Of a stretch of DNA of 64,000 nt, positions 8,086 through 16,511 are shown piece after piece. Positions within the stretch are counted from its first letter, which is position 1, and every line of letters starts with the position of its first letter. The notes below the pieces were generated by a model. It did not search any database, was not told the DNA's origin, and saw nothing but the letters and a program-made list of their open reading frames with translations. A program made the position numbers and the translations under genes. The DNA is taken from NCBI RefSeq assembly GCF_047238125.1, contig NZ_JBDFMH010000001.1:1364001-1428000 (forward strand), in the 5' to 3' direction. This DNA is from JBDFMH01 sp047238125. Lineage in GTDB: Bacteria > Pseudomonadota > Alphaproteobacteria > Sphingomonadales > Sphingomonadaceae.

Positions 8086-9650
8086 GCAGCTTTTCGGAAT
8101 GGGCCGGCGGCACGCTGGTCGCGACGACGCTCCTGCTGATGCTGGCGCTGGCCGCGCGCGGCCCCGTTGCCCGCGCGTTCGGGGCGAAGGCCGCTTATGC
8201 GCTCTGGCTGCTGCCATTGCTGCGGATGATGCTGCCGCCGGTTCCGGCCGGCTGGCTGCCGTTTGGCAATGGCATCACGTTCGATCCGGCGGTGGGGGTC
8301 GGCATTCTGTCCGATGCGGCGATCACTAGCGCGGCAACTGCTGCGGTGCCGATGACCGATGCCGCGCTGCCTGCCCTCGACGCTGCCGCGATCGCCCCTC
8401 CGGTCGACTGGGCGACCCCGCTGATCGTGGTCTGGCTGGCCGGCGCCGCGTTGTTCTTCGGCTGGCAAATCCTGACCTATCGCCGCTTCGTGCGATCTGC
8501 ACTGGATGGATCCCACCGACTGACCCGCGCGGCCGGCATTGATATCCATATCTGCCCCGCGGTCGATGGCCCGATGGCGACCGGCCTGATGCATCGCCGG
8601 ATCCTGCTGCCCGCCGACTTCACGATCCGCTTCACGCCGGAGGAGCGCCGGCTGGCGCTGGCGCATGAGACCGCGCATCACTGCCGCGGTGATCTGGCCG
8701 CCAATTTCGTCGCGCTGGCGCTGCTTTCGCTGCACTGGTTCAACCCGGTCGCCCATTTCGCCTATCGCGCCTTCCGCGACGACCAGGAAGCCGCCTGCGA
8801 CACGACCGTGCTGGATGCCGAAAGCAGCGACCGCCGTGCCGCCTATGGCACCGCGATCCTGAAATCGGCCGCCTCGCGATCGGCAAGCGCCGCCTGCGCG
8901 CTCAGCCATGGTGAAGCGCTGAAGCGGCGGATGCAGATCATGATCGCCCGGCGTGGCCGCGGCCCGCGCGCCATCGGCTATGCGCTGGCGCTGACGATGG
9001 TTGCAGGCGGGCTGGCCGCCAGCGCCTCCACGCTGCCGCCGGTGCCGATCCCGCCGCTGGCACCGATGGCTCCGATCGAGCCGATGCCGCCGCTCGCCCC
9101 GATCGCCCCCGTCGCCCCTGTCGCCCCGATCTCTCCCCCCGCGATCGCCGCGCCGGTCACGCCGGTCACGCCGATCGCCGCCGGCGACCGGGCCCGCGCC
9201 GCTGCCGATCAGGCGATGGCCCGCGCCGACCGTGCGCTGGCCCGTGCCGACCGCGCCCGGATCGTGGCCGATCGCAGCCGCGCGCGTGCCGATCGCGCCC
9301 TGGCCGCACGCGGCCTGCCGCCGGTCAGCTCGGCGGAGTTTGGTCCGGCTCTCGATCGCCAGATCCGGGATGAGATCGACCGCGCCGATATCGATGGCCA
9401 GGTCACCCGCGCGCTGCGTGCGGCGGAAGTCGCCCGCCGTGCCGCGCCCGATCGCGCCGAAGCGCTGGCGATGGCCGAACAGGCGCGCGCGATCGGGGCG
9501 CAGGCTCGTGCGATTGGGCTTGCCGAAGGTCGCCGCGCCCATGCAGAAGCCATGGCGGAAGCGCGTGCCGCCCGGGCGGCCGCACGGATCGATGCGGCAC
9601 AGGCCCGCGCCGAAGCCGCGCGGGCCCGCGCGGAGGCGCTGGCCGACTGA
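8082..9650 (+). CDS. BlaR1/MecR1-type M56 membrane metallopeptidase sensor with Pro- and Ala/Arg-rich tail
   Basis: This 522-residue protein has N-terminal membrane segments (about 8-25, 37-50 and 107-125). The M56 zinc-protease motif is HETAH at 195-199, with a downstream DDQEAACD supplying the third ligand. A further hydrophobic segment lies near 300-312. Unlike BlaR1 there is no penicillin-binding sensor domain. After the last membrane segment comes a proline-rich tract (about 320-356, repeated PLAP/IAPV units) and then about 155 residues of Ala/Arg/Asp-rich heptad-like repeats (ARADRALARADRAR). In this position the tail should be periplasmic and might touch the cell wall. It overlaps the repressor gene by 4 bp and probably cleaves or triggers loss of that repressor. 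Confidence 0.88.
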   Translation: MSSFSEWAGGTLVATTLLLMLALAARGPVARAFGAKAAYALWLLPLLRMMLPPVPAGWLPFGNGITFDPAVGVGILSDAAITSAATAAVPMTDAALPALDAAAIAPPVDWATPLIVVWLAGAALFFGWQILTYRRFVRSALDGSHRLTRAAGIDIHICPAVDGPMATGLMHRRILLPADFTIRFTPEERRLALAHETAHHCRGDLAANFVALALLSLHWFNPVAHFAYRAFRDDQEAACDTTVLDAESSDRRAAYGTAILKSAASRSASAACALSHGEALKRRMQIMIARRGRGPRAIGYALALTMVAGGLAASASTLPPVPIPPLAPMAPIEPMPPLAPIAPVAPVAPISPPAIAAPVTPVTPIAAGDRARAAADQAMARADRALARADRARIVADRSRARADRALAARGLPPVSSAEFGPALDRQIRDEIDRADIDGQVTRALRAAEVARRAAPDRAEALAMAEQARAIGAQARAIGLAEGRRAHAEAMAEARAARAAARIDAAQARAEAARARAEALAD

Positions 9651-9670
9651 TCGGCTGATCGGCTGATCGG
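9647..9670 (+). repeat. Three tandem copies of an 8-bp unit at the gene end
   Basis: CTGATCGG occurs three times head to tail, and the first copy contains the stop codon of the M56 gene. Slippage here would change only the 3' end and intergenic spacing. No function is assigned. Confidence 0.8.
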
Positions 9671-9814
9671 GCGGAGCGACGGGGTGGCGCGATTGCCACA
9701 CCCGTCGCGGATCATGCTGCGAAACCGCCTGAGGGCTTGTCGCACTCGGCAGGAGGATTATCCCTTACGTCAACGGCAACCTGCAGCCAGAAGCCGGTGC
9801 CGAACGGGAGAGAG

Positions 9815-11653
9815 ATGATGCCGAGCGAGTTTCGCCTTGCGCTGCGCCTGCTGACGGCCGGCGCCGCCCTGGCCGCCACCCCCGCGCTAGCCCAGATCAC
9901 GCCGACGACGTTGCCCGCCGCCCCCGCCACCGGAGTCGACATTACCGGCCCGTCCTTCGATCGGGTCGTGGCGTTCGGAGACAGCTATGCCGACATCGGC
10001 AACCTGTTCCGGTTGACCGGCCAGCCGGTGCCGGCAGTCTATCCGACCGGGCGCTTCTCCGGCGGCACCAATTTCGTCGATACGCTATCCACCTATTACG
10101 GCACGCCGCAGGTAAACTATGCGATCGGTGGATCGCAGGCCGGATCGACCAACGTGGTCGCCCCCGGCGTGCCCGGCTTCCAGCAGCAGTGGCAGAGCTT
10201 CGTCGGCACCGGGCAGAGCTTCGGCGCGCGCGATCTGCTGGCAGTGTCGATCGGCGGCAACGATGCCCGCGCCTATCGCCTTTCGGGCGGAACGCTGGCC
10301 GGAGTCGATGCGGCAGCGACGGTCGTCGCCGCACAGGCAAGCGCCGGGATCAACGCGCTGGTCGGCCGCGGCGCGCGCACCGTGGTGTTCACGGCAGGCG
10401 ATGTCGGCCAACTGCCCGAAGCGATCGGCCAGGCCAATGCCTCGATCGGCACCGCATTCAGCCGCGCCTATAACAGCCGGATGCAATCCACGCTGTCGAC
10501 GATCGCGGCATCCGGCGTGACGGTGGCCTATGTCGATATCACCACGATCGGCGATGTGGTGCGCGCCAACCCGGCGCGGTTCGGCTTCGCCGATGTCGTC
10601 AATGCCTGCCCCGGCGCGGCCTGCGTCGCCAGCCCGACGCTGCAGAGCCAGTATTTCTTCTATGTCGACGGTGTTCATCTGACGTCGTCTGCATTCACGC
10701 TGGTCGGCCAATATGCGATCAACCAGCTCACAGCCCCGTACAGCTTCCGTGCCGCGGCCGATCTGCCGCAGAAATCCGCACAGGCGTTCCAGCGCGTGCT
10801 GGACGGCCGGACCGATCTGGCGCGCGGGCGCGACGGCGCGGCCGGGCTGGCCGCCTGGCTGGTCTTCACCGGCTATCGCGGCGACCGCGATGCCGATGCC
10901 AGCAGCGATGCCTATGACTATGATGCGACCGGTGCGGCCGGCGGCGTCGAATTCAGTGGCGAGAACAGCATCTTCGGCGTCGGCGTCGGCTATACCCGCG
11001 GTAAGGCGCAAGGCTTCGGCGCGACCCGGATCCGGGCGGACAGCTATTCGATCGGCGGCTATGCCGGCTTCGATCAGGGCGGCATCTTCGCTCAGGGCCA
11101 TGGCGGCTACAGCAAGCACAAGCTGGATCTGCGCCGGCAGGGCGTGATGGATCCGCTGGTCGCCAGCCCCGATGCCGACACGGTCGGCCTGGGCGGACGC
11201 GCGGGCTTCCTGTTTGGCAGCGAGACGACGCGGTTCGGCCCGGTCGTCGGCGCGGCTTATGCCAGGACCAAGGTCGACGGCTACACCGAAACGGGCGATC
11301 CCGCCGCATCGCTGATCGTGTCCCGCCAGCGGCTGAAGGCACTGGTCGGCACCGCAGGCGCGGAGCTGCGGCATCGTTTCTCGGATGGCGTGATGCCGTG
11401 GATCCGGGTTAGCGCCGCCAAGGATTTCGAAGGCGACGGCCGTCTGATCCGCTATGCGCCGACGACTGCGCCGACCATCGTCAACAGCTTCGGCATCCCG
11501 CGTACCTCACGCGATGTCTATGGCGAGGTTGCAGGCGGTCTGTCCGCGGCGATCGGCGGTGGCGTTTCGCTCGATCTCGATCTCAAGGGCAGCTTCGCGC
11601 GCGACGAGGGCGATGACGCCAGCCTGTTCGCAGGCGTTCGCGTGGCTTTCTGA
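9815..11653 (+). CDS. GDSL-type esterase autotransporter (EstA-like)
   Basis: This 612-residue, two-part outer-membrane enzyme has a signal peptide at about 1-30 (LLTAGAALAATPALA). The passenger is a GDSL/SGNH hydrolase: nucleophile block VAFGDSYADIGN near residue 53, GGND block in SIGGNDAR near 145, and the Asp-His block DGVHLTSSAF near 285. The C-terminal 270 residues, from about AAWLVFTGYRG, are a beta-barrel translocator ending in LFAGVRVAF with a terminal phenylalanine. EstA-like proteins display lipase/esterase activity on the cell surface. The start is the first of two consecutive ATGs (9815 and 9818) behind GGGAGAGAG. An upstream in-frame ATG at 9737 lacks a ribosome site and would bury the signal peptide. 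Confidence 0.9.
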   Translation: MMPSEFRLALRLLTAGAALAATPALAQITPTTLPAAPATGVDITGPSFDRVVAFGDSYADIGNLFRLTGQPVPAVYPTGRFSGGTNFVDTLSTYYGTPQVNYAIGGSQAGSTNVVAPGVPGFQQQWQSFVGTGQSFGARDLLAVSIGGNDARAYRLSGGTLAGVDAAATVVAAQASAGINALVGRGARTVVFTAGDVGQLPEAIGQANASIGTAFSRAYNSRMQSTLSTIAASGVTVAYVDITTIGDVVRANPARFGFADVVNACPGAACVASPTLQSQYFFYVDGVHLTSSAFTLVGQYAINQLTAPYSFRAAADLPQKSAQAFQRVLDGRTDLARGRDGAAGLAAWLVFTGYRGDRDADASSDAYDYDATGAAGGVEFSGENSIFGVGVGYTRGKAQGFGATRIRADSYSIGGYAGFDQGGIFAQGHGGYSKHKLDLRRQGVMDPLVASPDADTVGLGGRAGFLFGSETTRFGPVVGAAYARTKVDGYTETGDPAASLIVSRQRLKALVGTAGAELRHRFSDGVMPWIRVSAAKDFEGDGRLIRYAPTTAPTIVNSFGIPRTSRDVYGEVAGGLSAAIGGGVSLDLDLKGSFARDEGDDASLFAGVRVAF

Positions 11654-11680
11654 TCGGGAGCTGCAAGCGGTCAACCTGCG

Positions 11681-11770
11681 CCGTTCGTGCTGAGCCCGTC
11701 GAAGCACCGTTCCTCTTCTGTCATCGGGAATGAAGAAGAACGACCCTTCGACAGGCTCATGGCGAAGGGG
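11681..11770. repeat. REP-like inverted repeat pair (dispersed sphingomonad element)
   Basis: Arm 1 (11681-11707) reads CCGTTCGTGCTGAGCCCGTC then GAAGCAC. Arm 2 (11744-11770) is its inverted relative, CCCTTCGACAGGCTCATGGC then GAAGGGG. The two can fold back on each other across about 36 bp. This CTTCGACAGGCTCAG-centred element is scattered between genes in many sphingomonads. It lies between the convergent ends of the GDSL esterase and the helicase gene, where it may also help end transcription. A second, more diverged copy lies at 47661-47757. Confidence 0.75.
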
Positions 11771-11812
11771 TGGCTGGGGATCGGTTCGCGCTGAACCGAT
11801 CCCTATTAAGCG

Positions 11813-13138
11813 TCAGCGCGTGCCGGTGCGGCGCACCGCGCCCTTGTGCGCGCCGACGCTGCCCGAACGGCGCGGCGGGAAGCGGCGCTTGGGCTCGCCC
11901 CCCTCGGCCGGACGGGCACCGCGGGGACCGCCGCGACCGGCATCGCGACGCGGACCTTCGTCGCGGGTCGATGGCGCCGGCTTCGGCAGCTTGGCGCGCT
12001 CCTCGAGGAAATTCTCGGGCAGCGGCAGGATATCGAGCTTCACGCGCGTCAACTTCTCGATCTGGCGCAGGAACGGCCGCTCGTCGTCGGCCACGAACGC
12101 CATCGCGATGCCCGCCGCGCCAGCACGCGCGGTGCGACCGATGCGGTGGACATATTGCTCGGCAACGTTCGGCAGTTCGAAATTGAAGACGTGGCTGACC
12201 CCGCCGACATCGATGCCTCGTGCAGCGATATCGGTCGCGATCAGGATCTTGATCGATCCGGAGCGAAACGCCGCCATCGTCCGTTCGCGCTGCGGCTGGC
12301 TCTTGTTACCATGGATCGCCTCCGCACCGATGCCGGCCGCGTTCAGATGCTTCACGACCTTGTCCGCGCCATGCTTGGTACGGGTGAAGACGAGCGCACG
12401 CTCGACCGGTTCGGACCGCAGCTTCATGATCAGCAACGCCGATTTCTCGGACTGGTTGACGAAGGTGGCAAACTGCTCGACCCGCTCCGCCGTGGTCGAC
12501 TGCGGCGCGACCGAAACCTTGACCGGATCAGTGAGGAAGCGATCGCCCAGTTCCGCGATCGTCTTGGGCATGGTTGCCGAGAAGAACAGCGACTGGCGCT
12601 TCTTCGGCAGCAGCTGATCGATCCGCTTCAGCGCATGGATGAAGCCCAGATCAAGCATCTGATCGGCTTCGTCGAGCACGAAGATCTCGACGTTGCGCAG
12701 CGAGAGCGCGCGCTGGTCGATCAGATCGAGCAGGCGGCCCGGCGTGGCGACGAGCACATCGACGCCCGGCCCAAGCGCGCGCATCTGGCGGCCGATCGGC
12801 ACGCCACCGAACACGGTAAGGACGGACAGGCGCAGGAACTTCGAATAGGCGACGAAGCTCTCGGCGATCTGGCTGGCCAGCTCGCGCGTCGGCGACAGCA
12901 CCAGCATGCGGCAGCCGCCGGGCGGACGCGGGCGCGGATTTTCCGCCAGCCGCTGGATCGAGGGCAGCGCGAACGCAGCGGTCTTGCCGGTGCCGGTCTG
13001 CGCGATGCCGCACAGATCCTTGCCGTCCAGCAGCGGCGGGATCGCCTGCGCCTGGATCGGCGTGGGCGTATCATAGCCCTTGGCGGCCAGCGCGCGGATC
13101 AACGGCTCGGCCAGATGAAGGTCGGTGAATTTGGTCAC
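11813..13138 (-). CDS. DEAD-box ATP-dependent RNA helicase (RhlE-like)
   Basis: This 441-residue superfamily-2 helicase remodels structured RNA, for example in ribosome assembly or cold adaptation. Visible motifs in order: F and Q-motif in KFTDLHLAEPLI and TPTPIQAQAIP; Walker A AQTGTGKT near residue 46; PTRELA; TPGRLLDL; VLDEADQML; SATMP; ARGIDV; and HRIGRTARAG. The last ~60 residues are a basic, Gly/Arg/Pro-rich tail typical of RhlE-like proteins that bind RNA. The frame stays open far upstream, but homology begins at VTKFTDL, so I place the start at the GTG at 13138, preceded by GCGAAAG. Confidence 0.93.
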   Translation of the reverse strand: MTKFTDLHLAEPLIRALAAKGYDTPTPIQAQAIPPLLDGKDLCGIAQTGTGKTAAFALPSIQRLAENPRPRPPGGCRMLVLSPTRELASQIAESFVAYSKFLRLSVLTVFGGVPIGRQMRALGPGVDVLVATPGRLLDLIDQRALSLRNVEIFVLDEADQMLDLGFIHALKRIDQLLPKKRQSLFFSATMPKTIAELGDRFLTDPVKVSVAPQSTTAERVEQFATFVNQSEKSALLIMKLRSEPVERALVFTRTKHGADKVVKHLNAAGIGAEAIHGNKSQPQRERTMAAFRSGSIKILIATDIAARGIDVGGVSHVFNFELPNVAEQYVHRIGRTARAGAAGIAMAFVADDERPFLRQIEKLTRVKLDILPLPENFLEERAKLPKPAPSTRDEGPRRDAGRGGPRGARPAEGGEPKRRFPPRRSGSVGAHKGAVRRTGTR

Positions 13139-13421
13139 GATATGACTTTCGCAATAAGGCGTGCGGCGCGGCCGGTTGGGCAGCGCGCAGGCGGGTTCTG
13201 ACGACCCGCGTGAAAAGGGAAGCCTTCGGGCGCATCGCTTGCCGGGGGAGCCGACCCTGCCCGATGGATGGGACAGGCGTTCACGCCGCTCGATACCCGC
13301 GGCCATCCAAAGGCCGCCGATGCTGCTACGCATATGGCCGATGATTGGGGCGGGATCAAGGCCGGGCGTGGAACGCGGCCCCGCCCCGCCCGTTTCCAAG
13401 CCGCAATCAAGGAGATCAGGC
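13139..13421. other. Intergenic region between divergent helicase and PNPOx-like genes
   Basis: This 283-bp gap must contain promoters for both divergent genes. Frames entering it from either side remain open but show no protein-like similarity. I see no RNA gene, repeat or confident promoter here. Confidence 0.4.
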
Positions 13422-13904
13422 ATGGCCACCGACGCAGAAATCGAAGAGCGCTTTTGGAAGCAGCTGAAGTCCGACCGCACGATGATGCTGGGGCTGGACG
13501 GTGCACGCGACGGCCATACCCAGCCGATGACCGCGCAGTTCGAGCATGAAGGCGGCCCGATCTATTTCTTCTGCGCCAGCGACAACAGCATTCTGGGATC
13601 GATGGGCGAGAGCCACCGTGCGATCGCGACCTTCGCCGACAAGGGCCATGATCTGTTTGCCAGCGTGCATGGATCACTGGGACTGGAAACCGACGAGGCG
13701 GTGATCGACCGGCTGTGGAATCCGTTCGTCGCCGCCTGGTTCGAAGGTGGCCGCGACGATCCCAAGCTCCGTCTGCTGCGCCTCGATGGCGAGCGCGCGC
13801 AGATCTGGTTGAACGAATCGTCGCTGTTCGCCGGGATCAAGACGCTGCTCGGCCGCGATCCGAAGAAGGATTACGAGGGCAAGGTGGCCGAAGTCTCGCT
13901 TTAA
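13422..13904 (+). CDS. Pyridoxamine 5'-phosphate oxidase-like (general stress protein 26) split-barrel protein
   Basis: This 160-residue protein has the general stress protein 26 (YdaG/PNPOx-like) architecture: an N-terminal helix (AEIEERFWKQLKSDRTMMLG), then split-barrel strands with PMTAQFEHEGGPIYFFCASD, and a helical WNPFVAAWFEGGRDDPKLRLL segment characteristic of the family. Members bind FMN or FAD and are often induced by stress; the reaction is unknown. The ATG at 13422 follows AAGGAGATCAGG. Residues that open the frame further upstream do not resemble the family. Confidence 0.85.
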   Translation: MATDAEIEERFWKQLKSDRTMMLGLDGARDGHTQPMTAQFEHEGGPIYFFCASDNSILGSMGESHRAIATFADKGHDLFASVHGSLGLETDEAVIDRLWNPFVAAWFEGGRDDPKLRLLRLDGERAQIWLNESSLFAGIKTLLGRDPKKDYEGKVAEVSL

Positions 13905-13914
13905 CAATCGAACC

Positions 13915-13940
13915 GGGGGCCGCCGCCGGCGTGGTGGCCC
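13915..13940. terminator. Possible bidirectional terminator hairpin between convergent genes
   Basis: GGGGGCC (13915-13921) and GGCCCCC (13934-13940) form a strong stem between the ends of two convergent genes. Neither side has a good T-tract, so use as an intrinsic terminator is uncertain. Confidence 0.45.
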
Positions 13941-13982
13941 CCTCGCCATTACGTTTCCGATGACGCCACCGCCGTCGGCGGC

Positions 13983-14951
13983 TCAGCCCCAAAGCGTTTC
14001 CCCGGCAGGGTTCATCGTGCCGCCATCGAAGGTGAAGCCCGGCACCCGGTCTTCCGCCAGCAACAGCGGCCCATCGAGATCGACCCAACGTGCGCCCTGG
14101 CCCGCAAGGAACGCCGGCGCCACCCCGAGTGAGGTGGAAAGCATGCAGCCGACCATCACGTCGAGCCCGGCGGAGCGCGCCGCAGCGCGCAGTGCGAGCG
14201 CTTCGGTAAGGCCACCTGCCTTGTCGAGCTTGATGTTGATCGCCGTATAGCGACCAACGCAGCGTGGCAGATCGCTGCGATCCTGCAGGCTCTCGTCCGC
14301 GCACAAGGGCACTGGCGAAACCACGCCATCGAGCAAGGCATCATGGCCGGCGGTGACCGGCTGCTCGATCAGTTCGACGCCCAGGTCCGCCATCGCGCTC
14401 GCTTCGGCGGCGATGTCGCGCCCGGTCCAGGCTTCGTTGGCGTCGACGATCAGGCGAGCGTCAGGCGCGCCGCGGCGGACCGCTGTGACCCGTGCGAGAT
14501 CCCCCTCTCCCGCCAGTTTCAGCTTGAGCAGCGGATAGAGCGGCGCCGCGGCGGCAGCCCGGGCCTCCATTGTTTCAGGATCGGCCAGCGAGATCGTGTA
14601 GGCAGTCACCAGGGGTGCCGGCGGATCGAGCCCGGCGAGCGCCCAGACTGGCTGGCCGAGCCGCTTCCCCTCCCAATCCCACAGCGCCGCGTCCGCGGCA
14701 TTGCGCGCGGCTCCACGCGGCAGCATTGCCTGTAACGCTTCCCGATCGGGTACCGGGCCAAGCGCCAGGATTTGCGCGACGACGCTTTCGGCGCTTTCCC
14801 CATGATAGTAGATGGCGGTGGCCTCGCCACGGCCGATTACGCCGTCACGGCTGGCTTCACAGATGACGACATCGACATGCGTCTTCGCGCCGCGCGCGAT
14901 CGTGAACGCGCCTGCGACCGGCCATCGTTCCACGCGGGCCTCGAGCAGCAC
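13983..14951 (-). CDS. Dipeptide epimerase (L-Ala-D/L-Glu epimerase type, enolase superfamily)
   Basis: This 322-residue muconate-lactonizing-enzyme-subgroup enolase-superfamily protein has a capping N-terminal domain and a barrel. The barrel carries the catalytic KLKLAGEGD lysine near residue 148, metal ligands in VDANEAW, EQP and ADES, and the second base in NIKLDKAGGLTEAL near residue 245. LxA-D/L-Glu epimerases recycle murein peptides by converting L-Ala-D-Glu to L-Ala-L-Glu; related enzymes act on other dipeptides. It is 3 bp downstream of the TPR-like gene and probably the last gene of a phaZ-TPR-epimerase transcript. Confidence 0.88.
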   Translation of the reverse strand: MLLEARVERWPVAGAFTIARGAKTHVDVVICEASRDGVIGRGEATAIYYHGESAESVVAQILALGPVPDREALQAMLPRGAARNAADAALWDWEGKRLGQPVWALAGLDPPAPLVTAYTISLADPETMEARAAAAAPLYPLLKLKLAGEGDLARVTAVRRGAPDARLIVDANEAWTGRDIAAEASAMADLGVELIEQPVTAGHDALLDGVVSPVPLCADESLQDRSDLPRCVGRYTAINIKLDKAGGLTEALALRAAARSAGLDVMVGCMLSTSLGVAPAFLAGQGARWVDLDGPLLLAEDRVPGFTFDGGTMNPAGETLWG

Positions 14952-14954
14952 CGA

Positions 14955-16511
14955 TCAGGTCGTGCTGTTGGGATCGGCGCCAGGCACGCGCGGGATCGGG
15001 CGTGGCTGCCGCGCGGGCCAGAGCGGCTGCGGCAGGATCCGGGCGGAGCGTTCGAAGGCGGCCTTCACGTCCGCTCGGGCCAGCAACGGCTCCCACAGCG
15101 CGCGCAATCGGGATTTCGCAGGCGCCCACAACGCCCCCTCGGGCTGGAACTGATCGGCGACGTTACTGGCGCCTTCGCGTGTCCCCAGGGTCTTGATCGC
15201 CAGCGCCGCGGCCTCGTCGGCGCGGTTCGCGCACAGCAACGCCTCGATTGCGGCGGGTTCGTTCTCGCTGGCGGTCGCCTTGATCGCGTCGCTGGCGGCG
15301 CGCACATCCGCCGATCGGCCCAGCGCACTCAGCGCGCATACCTCGGTCCGGCGCAGCCAGCCGCGCCCCCATGGGCTCAGCGCGCTGTCCTCGCCCGCCA
15401 GAGCACGCCTTGCGACCGCCAGCGCCTCGTCCGGCTGGCCGGCCTCATCGAGCAGTTCGGCCAAGTTGACGACGCCCGCGACGCCGGGCCCTGCGGTCTT
15501 GATGTCGAGCGCGCCGAACGGGCGGACCAGAGCGATCGCCGCATCGCGCCGCCCGAGCGCGGCCAGCGCCTGGCCATGATACAGGACGCTGCGAACGGCA
15601 TCCTCGCTCATGCCCGGGCCAATCGCGATGCCGTCGGCCAGTTCGCCCGCCTCGGCATAGCGGCCGAGCAGGATGAAGGCGCGGATCGTATCGCGCCGCA
15701 CGCGCGGATCATCGGGCGATGTGGTGAACGCCGCCAGTTGCTGCGCTGCGAAGCGATCCACGACCCGGCCGGAGGCTGGGCCCATCCGCGCTTCGATCGC
15801 CGGCCACAACGGCTGATATTGCCGCTCGGTCGCCATCGAGAACAGGATTTCAGGCATCTCGATCCGCGGCAGCAGCAGTTCAGCCTCGGCCACTTCCTTG
15901 CGGTCGAGCAGCGCATCGATCGCACCCTGCGCCACGCTGTCACGCAGTTCGGGGCGATCGGTGGGCTGCCAGTCGGCCCGGGCCAGCGCGATGAACAGGC
16001 GATCGCGCAGCGGGAAGCGATCCTCCTCGGTCAGCTTCTGGACGATGCCGCGCCAGACTTCGCCGGAGATCATGCGCAGCGAGGCGGGATCCTCCTCCGC
16101 CAGCCCGGCAAGCTGCTCGCCCGCATCCGCGAAGCGCCCGCCAAGCGCAGCCGCCATGACGCCATAACTGCGCACGACGCCGTTCTTCGGGATCGCTTCG
16201 GCAAGCGCGCGTTGCAGCGGCGCGATCTCGGCCACCCGATCTGCCGGGCCCAGGCAGCCCAGCCGCAACAGATCGGTACGATTGCGATCATCGCCCGGGG
16301 GCAATCGTCTGGACAGCGGATCCAGCAGCGCCAATGCGCCCTGGCAATCTCCCTTGCGACCAAGTTCGATCGCCTGAGCCAACGTCGAGGCGACGTCGCC
16401 CGACGGTGGCGCAGCCGGGCGGAGCGTGGACGGAAGGCTTGGGGCAGCAATCGCCGGCGCAGCGATCAGCGCCGCCCCGATCAGCGCGCCGCGCAACACA
16501 TCATGCCGCAT
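14955..16511 (-). CDS. Exported TPR/helical-repeat protein of unknown function
   Basis: This 518-residue protein begins with a Sec signal (LRGALIGAALIAAPAIAAP). The remainder is almost entirely amphipathic helices with repeated A-L-G-R-x-A-D/E-A patterns, for example LGRYAEAGELADGIA, LDEAGQPDEALAVARRAL and NRADEAAALAIKTLG, as in TPR or Sel1-like solenoids. It is therefore probably a periplasmic scaffold or adaptor. It overlaps the 3' end of phaZ by 11 bp and is followed at once by the dipeptide epimerase, suggesting translational coupling. I do not recognise a named family. Confidence 0.75.
   Translation of the reverse strand: MRHDVLRGALIGAALIAAPAIAAPSLPSTLRPAAPPSGDVASTLAQAIELGRKGDCQGALALLDPLSRRLPPGDDRNRTDLLRLGCLGPADRVAEIAPLQRALAEAIPKNGVVRSYGVMAAALGGRFADAGEQLAGLAEEDPASLRMISGEVWRGIVQKLTEEDRFPLRDRLFIALARADWQPTDRPELRDSVAQGAIDALLDRKEVAEAELLLPRIEMPEILFSMATERQYQPLWPAIEARMGPASGRVVDRFAAQQLAAFTTSPDDPRVRRDTIRAFILLGRYAEAGELADGIAIGPGMSEDAVRSVLYHGQALAALGRRDAAIALVRPFGALDIKTAGPGVAGVVNLAELLDEAGQPDEALAVARRALAGEDSALSPWGRGWLRRTEVCALSALGRSADVRAASDAIKATASENEPAAIEALLCANRADEAAALAIKTLGTREGASNVADQFQPEGALWAPAKSRLRALWEPLLARADVKAAFERSARILPQPLWPARQPRPIPRVPGADPNSTT

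Noticed and set aside
9737..9814. Earlier start for the GDSL autotransporter at 9737
   Set aside because: It would add 26 residues before the signal peptide and lacks a ribosome site; 9815/9818 follow GGGAGAGAG.
11846..13201. A 451-codon rightward open frame opposite the DEAD-box helicase
   Set aside because: The helicase motifs on the other strand are complete; this frame is a shadow.
13139..13480. N-terminal extension of the helicase up to 13480
   Set aside because: Similarity starts at the GTG at 13138; the extension overlaps the start of the divergent PNPOx-like gene and is not family-like.
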